A DNA stretch of 64,000 nt from contig NZ_BMRY01000013.1 of NCBI RefSeq assembly GCF_014648875.1, positions 62,001 through 126,000 on the forward strand, given 5' to 3'. Position 1 is the stretch's first letter; each line of letters starts with the position of its first letter. Shown piece after piece: positions 26,921 through 33,951 of the stretch. Made by a program: the position numbers and the translations under genes. The notes under the pieces were generated by a model. It did no database searches. It had not been told where the DNA came from and saw only the letters and a list, made by a program, of their open reading frames with translations. The stretch comes from Streptomyces parvus. GTDB taxonomy: Bacteria > Actinomycetota > Actinomycetes > Streptomycetales > Streptomycetaceae.

Positions 26921-27951
26921 GCGGGGCGTTCGTCATCAGAGCGGGTTCCCTGAGCCTGCGTGCGTCACGCCGTTCGGCGGTGGTCTGCGGACTGCTGGCG
27001 GCCGCGCTGATCGCCCTGGCGCTGTGGGCGTTCACCCTGGGCAGCTACACGCTGAGCCCCGGCGACCTGATGTCGGTCATGACCGGCACCGCCCGCGACA
27101 GCGTCCGCACCGTCGTCCTGGAGTGGCGGGCCCCGCGCATCGTCGCCGCCGTGGTGTTCGGGGCCGCCCTGGCGGTGGGCGGCGCGGTCTTCCAGTCCCT
27201 GACCCGCAACCCGCTCGGCAGCCCCGACGTCATCGGCTTCACCACCGGCTCCTACACCGGTGTCGTCCTCATGCTGCTGGCGGGCGCGAGCAGCTACTCG
27301 GCCCTCGCGGCGGGCGCGCTCGCCGGTGGGCTCATCACCGCGTTCGCCGTGTATCTGCTGGCGTTCCGGCGCGGTGTGCGGGGCTTCCGGCTCATCATCG
27401 TGGGGATCGCGGTCGGGGCGCTGCTGTCCTCGGTCAACACCTGGTTCTCGGTGAAGGCCGATGTGGACACCGCGCTGCGCGCCGCCGTCTGGGGCGCCGG
27501 TTCGCTGAGTGCCATCGGCTGGCCCGCCGTGCTGATGTCATCGGCCCTGGTGGCGGCGGTCGCACTGGTGGCCCCGGCGGCCCAACGCCGGATGCGCTGG
27601 CTCGAACTGGGCGACGACACGGCGGCGATGCTGGGCGTATCCGTCGAGCGTACGAAGCTGCTGCTGGTGGTCCTCGGCGTGGCCGCGACCGCCGCGGTGA
27701 CCGCGGCGGCGGGCCCCATCGTCTTCGTGGCCCTGGCCGCGCCGCAGATCGCCCGCCGGCTCACCGGGCGCGGCTCCACCGTCGACCTCGCCGGTTCGGC
27801 GCTCGTCGGCGCGCTCCTGCTGCTCGGCGCGGACATCGCGGCGCAGCACGCGATCCCCGGCGTGGTGCTGCCGACCGGCGCGGTTACGGTCTGCGTCGGC
27901 GGGGCGTATCTGCTGGTGCTGCTGGTACGGGAGTCGCGCCGGGGATTCTAG
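26917..27951 (+). CDS. FecCD-family iron-siderophore ABC transporter permease (second subunit)
   Basis: This 344-aa protein is the partner of the preceding permease. It has matching signatures WRAPRIVAAVVFGAALAVGG, LTRNPLGSPDVIGFTTGSYTG and GPIVFVALAAPQIARRLTG. It begins at GTG 26917 in a GTGA overlap with the first permease, which points to coupled translation and a heterodimeric channel. The C-terminus (LVRESRRGF) is followed by the convergent acetyltransferase gene. The ATPase needed to drive transport is not encoded here and must be supplied from elsewhere. Confidence 0.92.
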   Translation: MSGAFVIRAGSLSLRASRRSAVVCGLLAAALIALALWAFTLGSYTLSPGDLMSVMTGTARDSVRTVVLEWRAPRIVAAVVFGAALAVGGAVFQSLTRNPLGSPDVIGFTTGSYTGVVLMLLAGASSYSALAAGALAGGLITAFAVYLLAFRRGVRGFRLIIVGIAVGALLSSVNTWFSVKADVDTALRAAVWGAGSLSAIGWPAVLMSSALVAAVALVAPAAQRRMRWLELGDDTAAMLGVSVERTKLLLVVLGVAATAAVTAAAGPIVFVALAAPQIARRLTGRGSTVDLAGSALVGALLLLGADIAAQHAIPGVVLPTGAVTVCVGGAYLLVLLVRESRRGF

Positions 27952-27992
27952 GTCTGCCCGCCGGCTGCCCGGTCGCCCCGCCCGGGGCCCGC

Positions 27993-28520
27993 TCAGTCGC
28001 CGAGGATCCGCTCCCACAGCAGCCCGTCCCGCCAGCCCCCGTCGAGGAAGATCGCGGCGTGCGCGACGCCGTACGGGGTGAACCCGTTGCGGCGCAGCAC
28101 GCGTTGGGAGGGCAGGTTCTCCAGGTTGGTGGACGCCTCGGCGCGGTGCAGGCCGAGTTCCTCCCGCATCACCCGGAGCGCGAGCCCGACGGCGTTCCCG
28201 GCGTGGCCCCGGTTCTGGGCGACGGAGGCGATCCAGTAGCCGACGGAGCCGCGGCGCAGATGAGGCTGCGGCAGGATGCCCCCGACGGTGATCTGCCCGA
28301 TCACCTCGTCGCCGGCGAGCACCGCACCCGGCCAGACCGTACCGGCCCGGTATCCCGCCAACAGGCCCTCGATCCGCTCCGCCTGGCCCTCCGGAGTGAA
28401 GAAGTCGTCCGGCTGGGCCGGTTCCCACGGCCGGAACGCCTCGGCGTCCCGCACCCGGTGGGCGGCGATCGGGGCGGCGTCGGCGGGCTCTATGAGACGG
28501 ATACGGGTGCTGCTGGGCAT
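27993..28520 (-). CDS. GNAT-family N-acetyltransferase (RimJ/RimL type)
   Basis: This 175-aa acetyltransferase transfers acetyl from acetyl-CoA to an amine. The acetyl-CoA-binding motif A region reads GYWIASVAQNRGHAGNAVGL, and the RimJ/RimL-like HRAEASTNLENLPSQRVLRRNGF follows. The substrate could be a protein N-terminus, such as a ribosomal protein, or a small amine, and cannot be told from sequence. It is a single gene, convergent with the siderophore permease, 115 nt after glpK on the same strand. Confidence 0.88.
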   Translation of the reverse strand: MPSSTRIRLIEPADAAPIAAHRVRDAEAFRPWEPAQPDDFFTPEGQAERIEGLLAGYRAGTVWPGAVLAGDEVIGQITVGGILPQPHLRRGSVGYWIASVAQNRGHAGNAVGLALRVMREELGLHRAEASTNLENLPSQRVLRRNGFTPYGVAHAAIFLDGGWRDGLLWERILGD

Positions 28521-28570
28521 GGGCCGGTCCTCGTCAGAATGGCGGAAGGGACCGGCCCAACCTATGCGGG

Positions 28571-28640
28571 CGCGTCAGGACCTGTGCGAGCGCGTCAGGG
28601 CCCGTGCGGGCGCGTCAGGACCCGTGCGGGCGAGTCAGGG
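28571..28640. repeat. 20-bp tandem repeat at the 3' end of glpK
   Basis: About 3.5 imperfect copies of CGCGTCAGGACCCGTGCGGG start at 28571, 28591, 28611 and 28631. The last partial copy includes the glpK stop codon (TGA on the minus strand). Confidence 0.8.
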
Positions 28641-30152
28641 CACCTTCACCCAGTCGAGCGTGCGCTCCACCGCCCGCTTCCAGCCCGCGTAGCCCTCCGC
28701 GCGCTGCTCCTCGGACCACTGGGGCGACCAGCGCTTCGACTCGTGCCACTGGGCGCGCAGCTCGTCGGTGTTCTGCCAGAAGCCGGTCGCGAGCCCCGCC
28801 GCGTAGGCGGCGCCGAGAGCGGTCGTCTCGGCGACCACGGGACGGCTGACCTCGACGCCGAGGACGTCCGACTGGATCTGCATGCAGAGGTCGTTGGCGG
28901 TGACGCCGCCGTCGACCTTGAGCACGTCGAGATGGACCCCGGAGTCCTGCTCCATCGCCTCGACCACGTCGCGGCTCTGGTAGCAGATGGCCTCCAGCGT
29001 GGCCCGCGCCAGGTGGGCGTTGTCGTTGTACCGGGCCAGGCCGACGATCGCGCCCCGCGCGTCGGAACGCCAGTACGGCGCGAACAGGCCGGAGAACGCG
29101 GGCACGAAGTACATCCCGCCGTTGTCCTGGACGCTGCGGGCCAGTTCCTCGCTCTCCGGCGCCGACTTGATGATCTTCATCTGGTCGCGCAGCCACTGCA
29201 CCGCGGATCCGGTGACGGCGATGGACCCCTCCAGGGCGTAGACCGCCGGTTCGTCGCCGAACTGGTACGCCACCGTCGTGAGCAGACCGTTCTCCGAACG
29301 GACCAGCTCGGCACCGGTGTTGAGCACCAGGAAGTTACCGGTCCCGTAGGTGTTCTTGGCCTCACCGGGGGAGAAGCAGACCTGGCCGACGGTGGCCGCC
29401 TGCTGGTCGCCGAGTACGCCGCCGATGGGGATGGCGGCGCTCAGCGGCCGGGAGGTGCGCGTGGAGCCGTAGGCCTCCGGGTGCGAGGAGGGGTTGATCT
29501 TCGGAAGCATCGACCGGGGGATGCCGAAGAAGCCCAGAAGCTCCTCGTCCCAGTCGAGGGTCTCCAGGTTCATCAGCATCGTGCGGCTCGCGTTGGTCAC
29601 GTCGGTGGCGTGGATACCGCCGTTCGGGCCGCCGGTCAGATTCCACAGGACCCAGGCGTCCGTGTTGCCGAAGATCGCGTGACCGGCCTCGGCAGCCTCC
29701 CGTACGCCGTCGACGTTCTCCAGGATCCACTGGATCTTGCCGCCGGAGAAGTACGTCGCCGGCGGCAGCCCGGCCTTGCGGCGGATGACCTCGCCCTTCC
29801 CCGTACGCTCCAGGTTCGCGGCGATGGCGTCGGTACGGGTGTCCTGCCACACGATGGCGTTGTAGTACGGCCGCCCGTTGCGCGGGTCCCAGACCACCGT
29901 GGTCTCCCGCTGATTGGTGATCCCGATCGACACCAGGTCGGTCGGTGACAGTCCGCCGTGCCGCAGGGCGTTCTGGATCACCGAGTTGGTGCGCTCCCAG
30001 ATCTCCACGGGATCGTGTTCCACCCAGCCGGAGCGGGGCAGGATCTGCTCGTGCTCCAGCTGGTGCTTGGCGACCTCGTTGCCGCCGTGATCGAAGATCA
30101 TGAATCGGGTGCTGGTGGTCCCCTGGTCCACCGCGCCGATGAAGTCCGCCAT
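28635..30152 (-). CDS. glpK: Glycerol kinase
   Basis: GlpK phosphorylates glycerol with ATP to sn-glycerol-3-phosphate. The 505-aa protein has the N-terminal GAVDQGTTSTRFMIFDHGG and the FGGY signatures YYNAIVWQDTRT and GGMYFVPAFSGLFAPYWRSD. It also has the C-terminal LKVDGGVTANDLCMQIQSD. The ATG at 30152 has GGAGAGG 9 nt upstream. It is 29 nt downstream of glpF, so uptake and phosphorylation are coupled. A glpD dehydrogenase gene, common in the Streptomyces gyl operon, is not present here. Confidence 0.96.
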   Translation of the reverse strand: MADFIGAVDQGTTSTRFMIFDHGGNEVAKHQLEHEQILPRSGWVEHDPVEIWERTNSVIQNALRHGGLSPTDLVSIGITNQRETTVVWDPRNGRPYYNAIVWQDTRTDAIAANLERTGKGEVIRRKAGLPPATYFSGGKIQWILENVDGVREAAEAGHAIFGNTDAWVLWNLTGGPNGGIHATDVTNASRTMLMNLETLDWDEELLGFFGIPRSMLPKINPSSHPEAYGSTRTSRPLSAAIPIGGVLGDQQAATVGQVCFSPGEAKNTYGTGNFLVLNTGAELVRSENGLLTTVAYQFGDEPAVYALEGSIAVTGSAVQWLRDQMKIIKSAPESEELARSVQDNGGMYFVPAFSGLFAPYWRSDARGAIVGLARYNDNAHLARATLEAICYQSRDVVEAMEQDSGVHLDVLKVDGGVTANDLCMQIQSDVLGVEVSRPVVAETTALGAAYAAGLATGFWQNTDELRAQWHESKRWSPQWSEEQRAEGYAGWKRAVERTLDWVKVP

Positions 30153-30180
30153 GATGTGCTGCCTCTCCGGACGCTGTGGT

Positions 30181-31026
30181 TCAGTCCTGGGACGCCGGGA
30201 CACGGCCCGGCGGTTCGGGTTCGGCGGAGGGCAGGAAGCGTCCGACGAGGAACTTGTAGAGCCCCGCGCCCAACAGACCGCCGAGCAGCGGGCCGATGAT
30301 GGGCACCCAGAAGTAGAGATTCCCGTACTGGTCCCGCCACGCCCCGCCGTAACCGGTGAGGAAGCTCGCCAGCCGGGGGCCGAAGTCACGGGCCGGGTTG
30401 ATCGCGTACCCGGCGTTCGTTCCCCAGGCCATACCGATCGCGACCACGACCAGGCCGATGATGAACGGGCCCATGTTCGAACCGGGCGGGGTGTTCAGCA
30501 TGTCGGTGATGGCCAGGATCAGCAGCAGCAGGATGGCGGTGCCGATGATCTGGTCGCGGAACGCGCCCCATTCGTACACCGGCAGCGCCGGGTTGCCGTT
30601 GGCGGGCAGGGTGGAGAACACCCCCTGCGTCTTGATGGTGTGCCCGGGGTCGGCCTTCGCCAGCGCCTCGCTGTAGTTCCAGCGGACGATCAGCGCGGCC
30701 ACGAACGCCCCGGCCGTCTGCGCCACCGCGTAGGGGGCCACCTTCTTCCACGGGAACCCCTTGAACGCGGCCAGCGCCAGGGTCACCGCGGGGTTGAGAT
30801 GGGCCCCGCTCAGCCGCGCCGCGACATAGACGCCGAGCGTGACGCCCAGCCCCCACGCCCAGGCGATGCTGTCGTGGTCCCCGAGTCCGCCGGCCGGATC
30901 CGTCAGGGCTCCGCCCGCCACCACTTGGGCCACGACACCGCAGCCGAAGAGGATGAGGATCATCGTGCCCGCGAACTCGGCCGACAACTCGCCGACCAGT
31001 CCGGACTTCTTGCGTAGCTCAGCCAT
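30181..31026 (-). CDS. glpF: Glycerol uptake facilitator (aquaglyceroporin)
   Basis: This 281-aa MIP-family channel has both half-helix signatures, HLNPAVTLAL and INPARDFGPR, and six hydrophobic segments. The DFGPR form, with Asp after the second NPA-type box, fits a glycerol-permeable channel. It heads a glpF-glpK operon. The 200 nt upstream hold two short inverted repeats (GGCGA-A-TCGCC at 31089 and a 16-bp palindrome at 31140) that could bind a GylR/IclR-type regulator. No such gene is adjacent. Confidence 0.94.
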   Translation of the reverse strand: MAELRKKSGLVGELSAEFAGTMILILFGCGVVAQVVAGGALTDPAGGLGDHDSIAWAWGLGVTLGVYVAARLSGAHLNPAVTLALAAFKGFPWKKVAPYAVAQTAGAFVAALIVRWNYSEALAKADPGHTIKTQGVFSTLPANGNPALPVYEWGAFRDQIIGTAILLLLILAITDMLNTPPGSNMGPFIIGLVVVAIGMAWGTNAGYAINPARDFGPRLASFLTGYGGAWRDQYGNLYFWVPIIGPLLGGLLGAGLYKFLVGRFLPSAEPEPPGRVPASQD

Positions 31027-31139
31027 GGAAGCTCGCCCTCCGCCGACCGTGCCGGCTGTCGACTATCCGAGCAGTGTCAGCAGGCTAAGGCGAATCGCCA
31101 AAAGGGGCATTTCGGGGTGATGTCGGCGTGAGGGTCAAG

Positions 31140-31155
31140 CCTTCGCCGGCGAAGG
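31140..31155. promoter_or_regulatory. 16-bp perfect palindrome upstream of glpF
   Basis: CCTTCGCCGGCGAAGG lies 114 nt upstream of the glpF start. A shorter GGCGA-A-TCGCC repeat lies at 31089-31099. Either could be a regulator site or a hairpin. The stretch 31027-31228 holds no gene I can support. Confidence 0.4.
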
Positions 31156-31228
31156 TGGCTCGGCCGATCGGGTGAGGCGGGGGTGGTGCCGCCGGATGAT
31201 GTGATGGGGCTCCATCAGGGGAGTACGC

Positions 31229-31590
31229 GTGCACGACCCGACCGGGAACAGCGACGATCTGCCCTTCGACTTCGGGCTCACCGGCCTGGGCGGCTCGTTC
31301 CGCGGTGACGGGTGCTCTTCGCGGCCGACCAGGGGTACCACATCGCCCAGTGGTACGGGCCGGCCGATACCGACGACCCTCTCGACACGGAGGACAGACC
31401 CGGCTCAACGGCGCCCTACTGAACAACGGCAAGGTGTGGATTACCCGCACCCCGAACGAGAAGGGTGAACTTCACGCCGGCTCAACGAATCCGGGCAGGA
31501 CTCCCTCGCGGAAGCCCGGATTCGGCAGCAAGGGTGATTTGGTCCGGTCGACGCGGGCCGCCAGGGTCGCACGGGGCTGCATGCCGGAGT
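31229..31590 (+). pseudogene. Degraded gene remnant, unrecognised
   Basis: A GTG at 31229 with GGGGAG upstream starts a plausible protein (HDPTGNSDDLPFDFGLTGLG). The sensible reading then moves to a second frame (VLFAADQGYHIAQWYGPAD, ending at a TGA near 31421). It moves again to a third (LLNNGKVWITRTPNEKGELH). This pattern suggests a gene broken by frameshifts, lying directly before an orphan immunity-type gene. I do not recognise the family. The stretch could also be coincidental open frame. Confidence 0.35.
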
Positions 31591-31626
31591 GAGAACAACG
31601 AATACCTAGCGCACCAAAGGATCTGC

Positions 31627-32178
31627 GTGAACTTCTCTGTCACCCCGAAGGAATTGGTACAGGCCTACGGCTTGGGCAACATTGTCTATTTCCCGCAAAG
31701 CGATACTGCCGGGTTCGATGCGCGTTCCGCGAGCTTCCTGAGCTTCGTGGGTCTTCCGCACTCCGAGGTTTTCACCCCCAGGGAGGACGTCGAGGACCCT
31801 TACCCGGCCGGCCTTGATGCGATCTCGCTCGGCAGCCGCTTCGACCACTACGGCATGCCGTGCCCGGCGGAGAGCCGGTCCTGGTGGATGCTCGGCTACC
31901 TCTTCACCTCACTCATCGCCCTCGACCCGGCCTCGGGAGAGGTCTACGCGTTCCCCGAGGGATCCTCCGGCTACGTTCTGCTCCACCGCGACGTCGAGTC
32001 TCTGGTGTACGCGCTCGTCGAGTTCCGGAAGCTTGAGGTCGACCACGACAACGACGTGGACCCGGAAGAGCTCTCTGCCCGCTTCAAGGAGACTGTCGGC
32101 GCCTTCGACTCCACTCCCTTCGCACATGAATCGCAGTGGAACCTCTCGCTGGAAGAGCTGGAGCACGGCATCTGGTAA
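31627..32178 (+). CDS. SUKH-4-like immunity protein
   Basis: This 183-aa acidic protein resembles the SUKH-4 superfamily, immunity proteins that neutralise nuclease or deaminase toxins of polymorphic toxin systems. Typical features are an early FLSFVGLPHS turn, the central GSRFDHYGMPCPAESRSWWMLGYL, the ALDPASGEVYAFPEGSSGYVLLHRDVESLVYAL core and a C-terminal acidic helix. The GTG at 31627 has AAAGGA 7 nt upstream. No intact toxin gene is adjacent; only gene debris precedes it. The base composition (TTG, GAT, TTC codons) is slightly less GC-biased than its neighbours, consistent with transfer. The family call is by resemblance only. Confidence 0.65.
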   Translation: MNFSVTPKELVQAYGLGNIVYFPQSDTAGFDARSASFLSFVGLPHSEVFTPREDVEDPYPAGLDAISLGSRFDHYGMPCPAESRSWWMLGYLFTSLIALDPASGEVYAFPEGSSGYVLLHRDVESLVYALVEFRKLEVDHDNDVDPEELSARFKETVGAFDSTPFAHESQWNLSLEELEHGIW

Positions 32179-32495
32179 CACCGAAGCCCGGTAGAAGGCT
32201 GTGCGGAAACACGCTGAGCACAAGCCCCATCTCAAAATGATCACTTGATGAGTCGCAACCTCTTCCGTACCACGACCGGCGTCGTGCTCCGCACCGGGCT
32301 GCTCGCGACGGTGGCCCCCGGCACGTCACCGCGGCGAACGGCGTCGGACGGCCTCCTCCGGGTGCAACGGCACCCGCCATTCGAGGTAGCAGGCACGTTT
32401 CGTCACTGCCCGTAAGAGTGAAGCGAGGATGCGCTCCGAACTCGTCGGGAAGGAACAGCCACGGCAACGTTCCCCCCCAGCAGAAGGATCTCTCG
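32179..32495. other. Gene-poor gap between immunity-like and secreted-protein genes
   Basis: This 317-nt stretch is less GC-rich at its left end. Its only possible gene is a 55-aa open frame from ATG 32248 to TAA 32415, starting MSRNLFRTTTGVVLRTGLL. It looks like a decayed signal peptide. I see no convincing ribosome-binding site for it. The right end carries the ribosome-binding site of the secreted protein. Confidence 0.5.
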
Positions 32496-32843
32496 ATGCG
32501 TCTTCGTTCCGCCCTGGCCGCCGCGTTCGGCGCCGGCGTTCTCCTCATCACCACCCCCGTCTCGGCATCGGCCGCGACCGGGCAGTTCCGCTACGACTAC
32601 GTGACCGTCGAGGGATACGAGGCCTCGGGCTTCCTCAACAGCCCGCCCAGCGGCCAGTGCGTCAACCTCCCGGGTGTCGGGGAGGACAACCCTCAGCCCG
32701 GCCACTCGCCGAAGAACCGCACGGACGCCTGGGCGACGGTCTTCACCGGAACGGATTGTGAAGGCGATTCCTTCCCCCTGCGACCTCACACAGGTGGTGC
32801 CTCGGAGCGGCTCAAGGTGCGGTCCGTCGTCTTCTTCAACTGA
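32496..32843 (+). CDS. Small secreted protein, beta/gamma-crystallin-like
   Basis: This 115-aa protein has a clear Sec signal peptide (MRLRSALAAAFGAGVLLITT, cleavage likely after ASA near residue 26). The mature domain is about 89 aa. It contains three cysteines and ends FTGTDCEGDSFPLRPHTGG then LKVRSVVFFN. Streptomyces encode many such small exported proteins, and the ending recalls single-domain beta/gamma-crystallin-type folds. That resemblance is weak. The ATG has AAGGA 8 nt upstream. Neighbours give no functional hint. Confidence 0.65.
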   Translation: MRLRSALAAAFGAGVLLITTPVSASAATGQFRYDYVTVEGYEASGFLNSPPSGQCVNLPGVGEDNPQPGHSPKNRTDAWATVFTGTDCEGDSFPLRPHTGGASERLKVRSVVFFN

Positions 32844-33471
32844 CGTACCAATACACCCCCAGCTGCAAGTCTGGCGGCAGGGCCCGCACCGGCCGGGCTC
32901 TCGGGCGTCGGGCTCATGCCGCGTCCGTACGCCGCTCCCCGGCGGTCGGCCAAGCAGAAGGCGTCCGGGTCGTCACCGCCGGGCTGGCAGTCCTCAGCGT
33001 CGCCGGACCTCTCTCCGCCGCGCTCTTCGTCGGACTGCAACGCCTGCGCTCCCGGCACCGCGGACAACCGACAAGTCCGCGTCCACCGGCGATCCCCGGA
33101 GACGCCGGTGGACGCGGACTACGCCTGCGGCAAGGTTTGCGGTGCCCTGGACATCCCGTGGCGTTCGGACCCCATTTTGACGCCGCCGTCCGTGCAGGAC
33201 CCCGTCCCCGATGACTGCCAGTCACCTGTCCAGATGCTAGTCCGGACACCGCGAGAGTACCGACCACGCCGGCCGGTCCCGGCCGGCGGCACCTCGCCGG
33301 TGTGCGGCGCGGGTCGGACCGGGCACAGCGATCCCCTCAGCCGAACACAGTCGGCTCCGCGGTCCAGCTGGGCGGAACCTCGGCAGTGTATGCGGCAGCA
33401 CGTCCTCCGCGACGAGCCCGGAGTCCGCTCGGCGGTCTCGGCTCAACCGGTGGAACGATGGTGCAGGCGGG
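32844..33471. other. Gene-free scar region
   Basis: No supported gene lies in these 628 nt. One plus-strand frame near 32955-33060 reads VRVVTAGLAVLSVAGPLSAA, like a membrane helix followed by a basic tail. This suggests the end of a lost membrane-protein gene. An 18-bp perfect inverted repeat follows at 33074-33120. The remainder has only out-of-frame open stretches. Confidence 0.5.
33074..33120. terminator. 18-bp perfect inverted repeat, terminator-like
   Basis: Arms AGTCCGCGTCCACCGGCG (33074-33091) and its exact complement (33103-33120) flank an 11-nt loop. The stem is unusually long and perfect for a chance repeat. It would form a strong hairpin on either strand. No T-run follows, as is common in Streptomyces terminators. 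Confidence 0.65.
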
Positions 33472-33828
33472 TCACCCGAGGCCGTGGTATGCCAGGTTCG
33501 CGGCCAGAGCGGCCGCGGGCAGACAGAAGAACACGGACCAGGGGCCCAGCGCATGGTCGCCGACTCGCAGATGAGCCCAGAGGGCGCCGATGAAGTACAG
33601 CACGAGGCCGGCAGCGGCGAGCGCCCCCAGTACCGGAACGACAAGCCCGGCCAGCAGCCCCAGTGCGCCGGCCCCCAGCAATGTCCCGAGCGGCCGCATC
33701 CAGGAGTGGGGCACGCCCATCTTGTCCGCCTGGCTCTTCGGGTAGTCATGTCCGATGAGGTTCGCGACGGCGGCCGCGCCGTTGACGGCAGAGGTGAGGA
33801 GGGTGACGACGAGGTAGGCGGCGAACAC
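33472..33828 (-). CDS. DoxX-family-like small membrane protein
   Basis: This 118-aa protein has four predicted hydrophobic helices, starting FAAYLVVTLLTSAVNGAAAV and including LGTLLGAGALGLLAGLVVPV. The layout matches small DoxX-type proteins, some of which take part in thiol or oxidative-stress handling in the membrane. The GTG at 33828 was chosen because GGAG lies 6 nt upstream; the longer frame adds a polar stretch. It follows the DipZ-like gene by 123 nt on the same strand and may share its transcript. The function of this copy is unknown. Confidence 0.75.
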   Translation of the reverse strand: MFAAYLVVTLLTSAVNGAAAVANLIGHDYPKSQADKMGVPHSWMRPLGTLLGAGALGLLAGLVVPVLGALAAAGLVLYFIGALWAHLRVGDHALGPWSVFFCLPAAALAANLAYHGLG

Positions 33829-33951
33829 GTGATCTCCTTCATTCCGTGTGAGAAACGACAGCTGGGTGTTCACCACATGGACGAAACGGGCTCTCGGGAA
33901 CGTGACATGCCAGTACCTCTGCGGGCTCGAACGCCGACTCCTCCCGCAGGC

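Noticed and set aside
27952..27992. Terminator between the siderophore permease and acetyltransferase genes
   Set aside because: Only a 5-bp CCCCG/CGGGG stem is visible, too weak to call.
31909..32244. Minus-strand frame over the SUKH-4-like gene
   Set aside because: It is antisense to the better supported plus-strand gene with ribosome-binding site and family-like core.
32179..32260. Possible insertion-sequence end near the TCTCAAAATGATC stretch
   Set aside because: The AT-richer sequence recalls some IS flanks, but there is no inverted-repeat pair, target duplication or transposase fragment.
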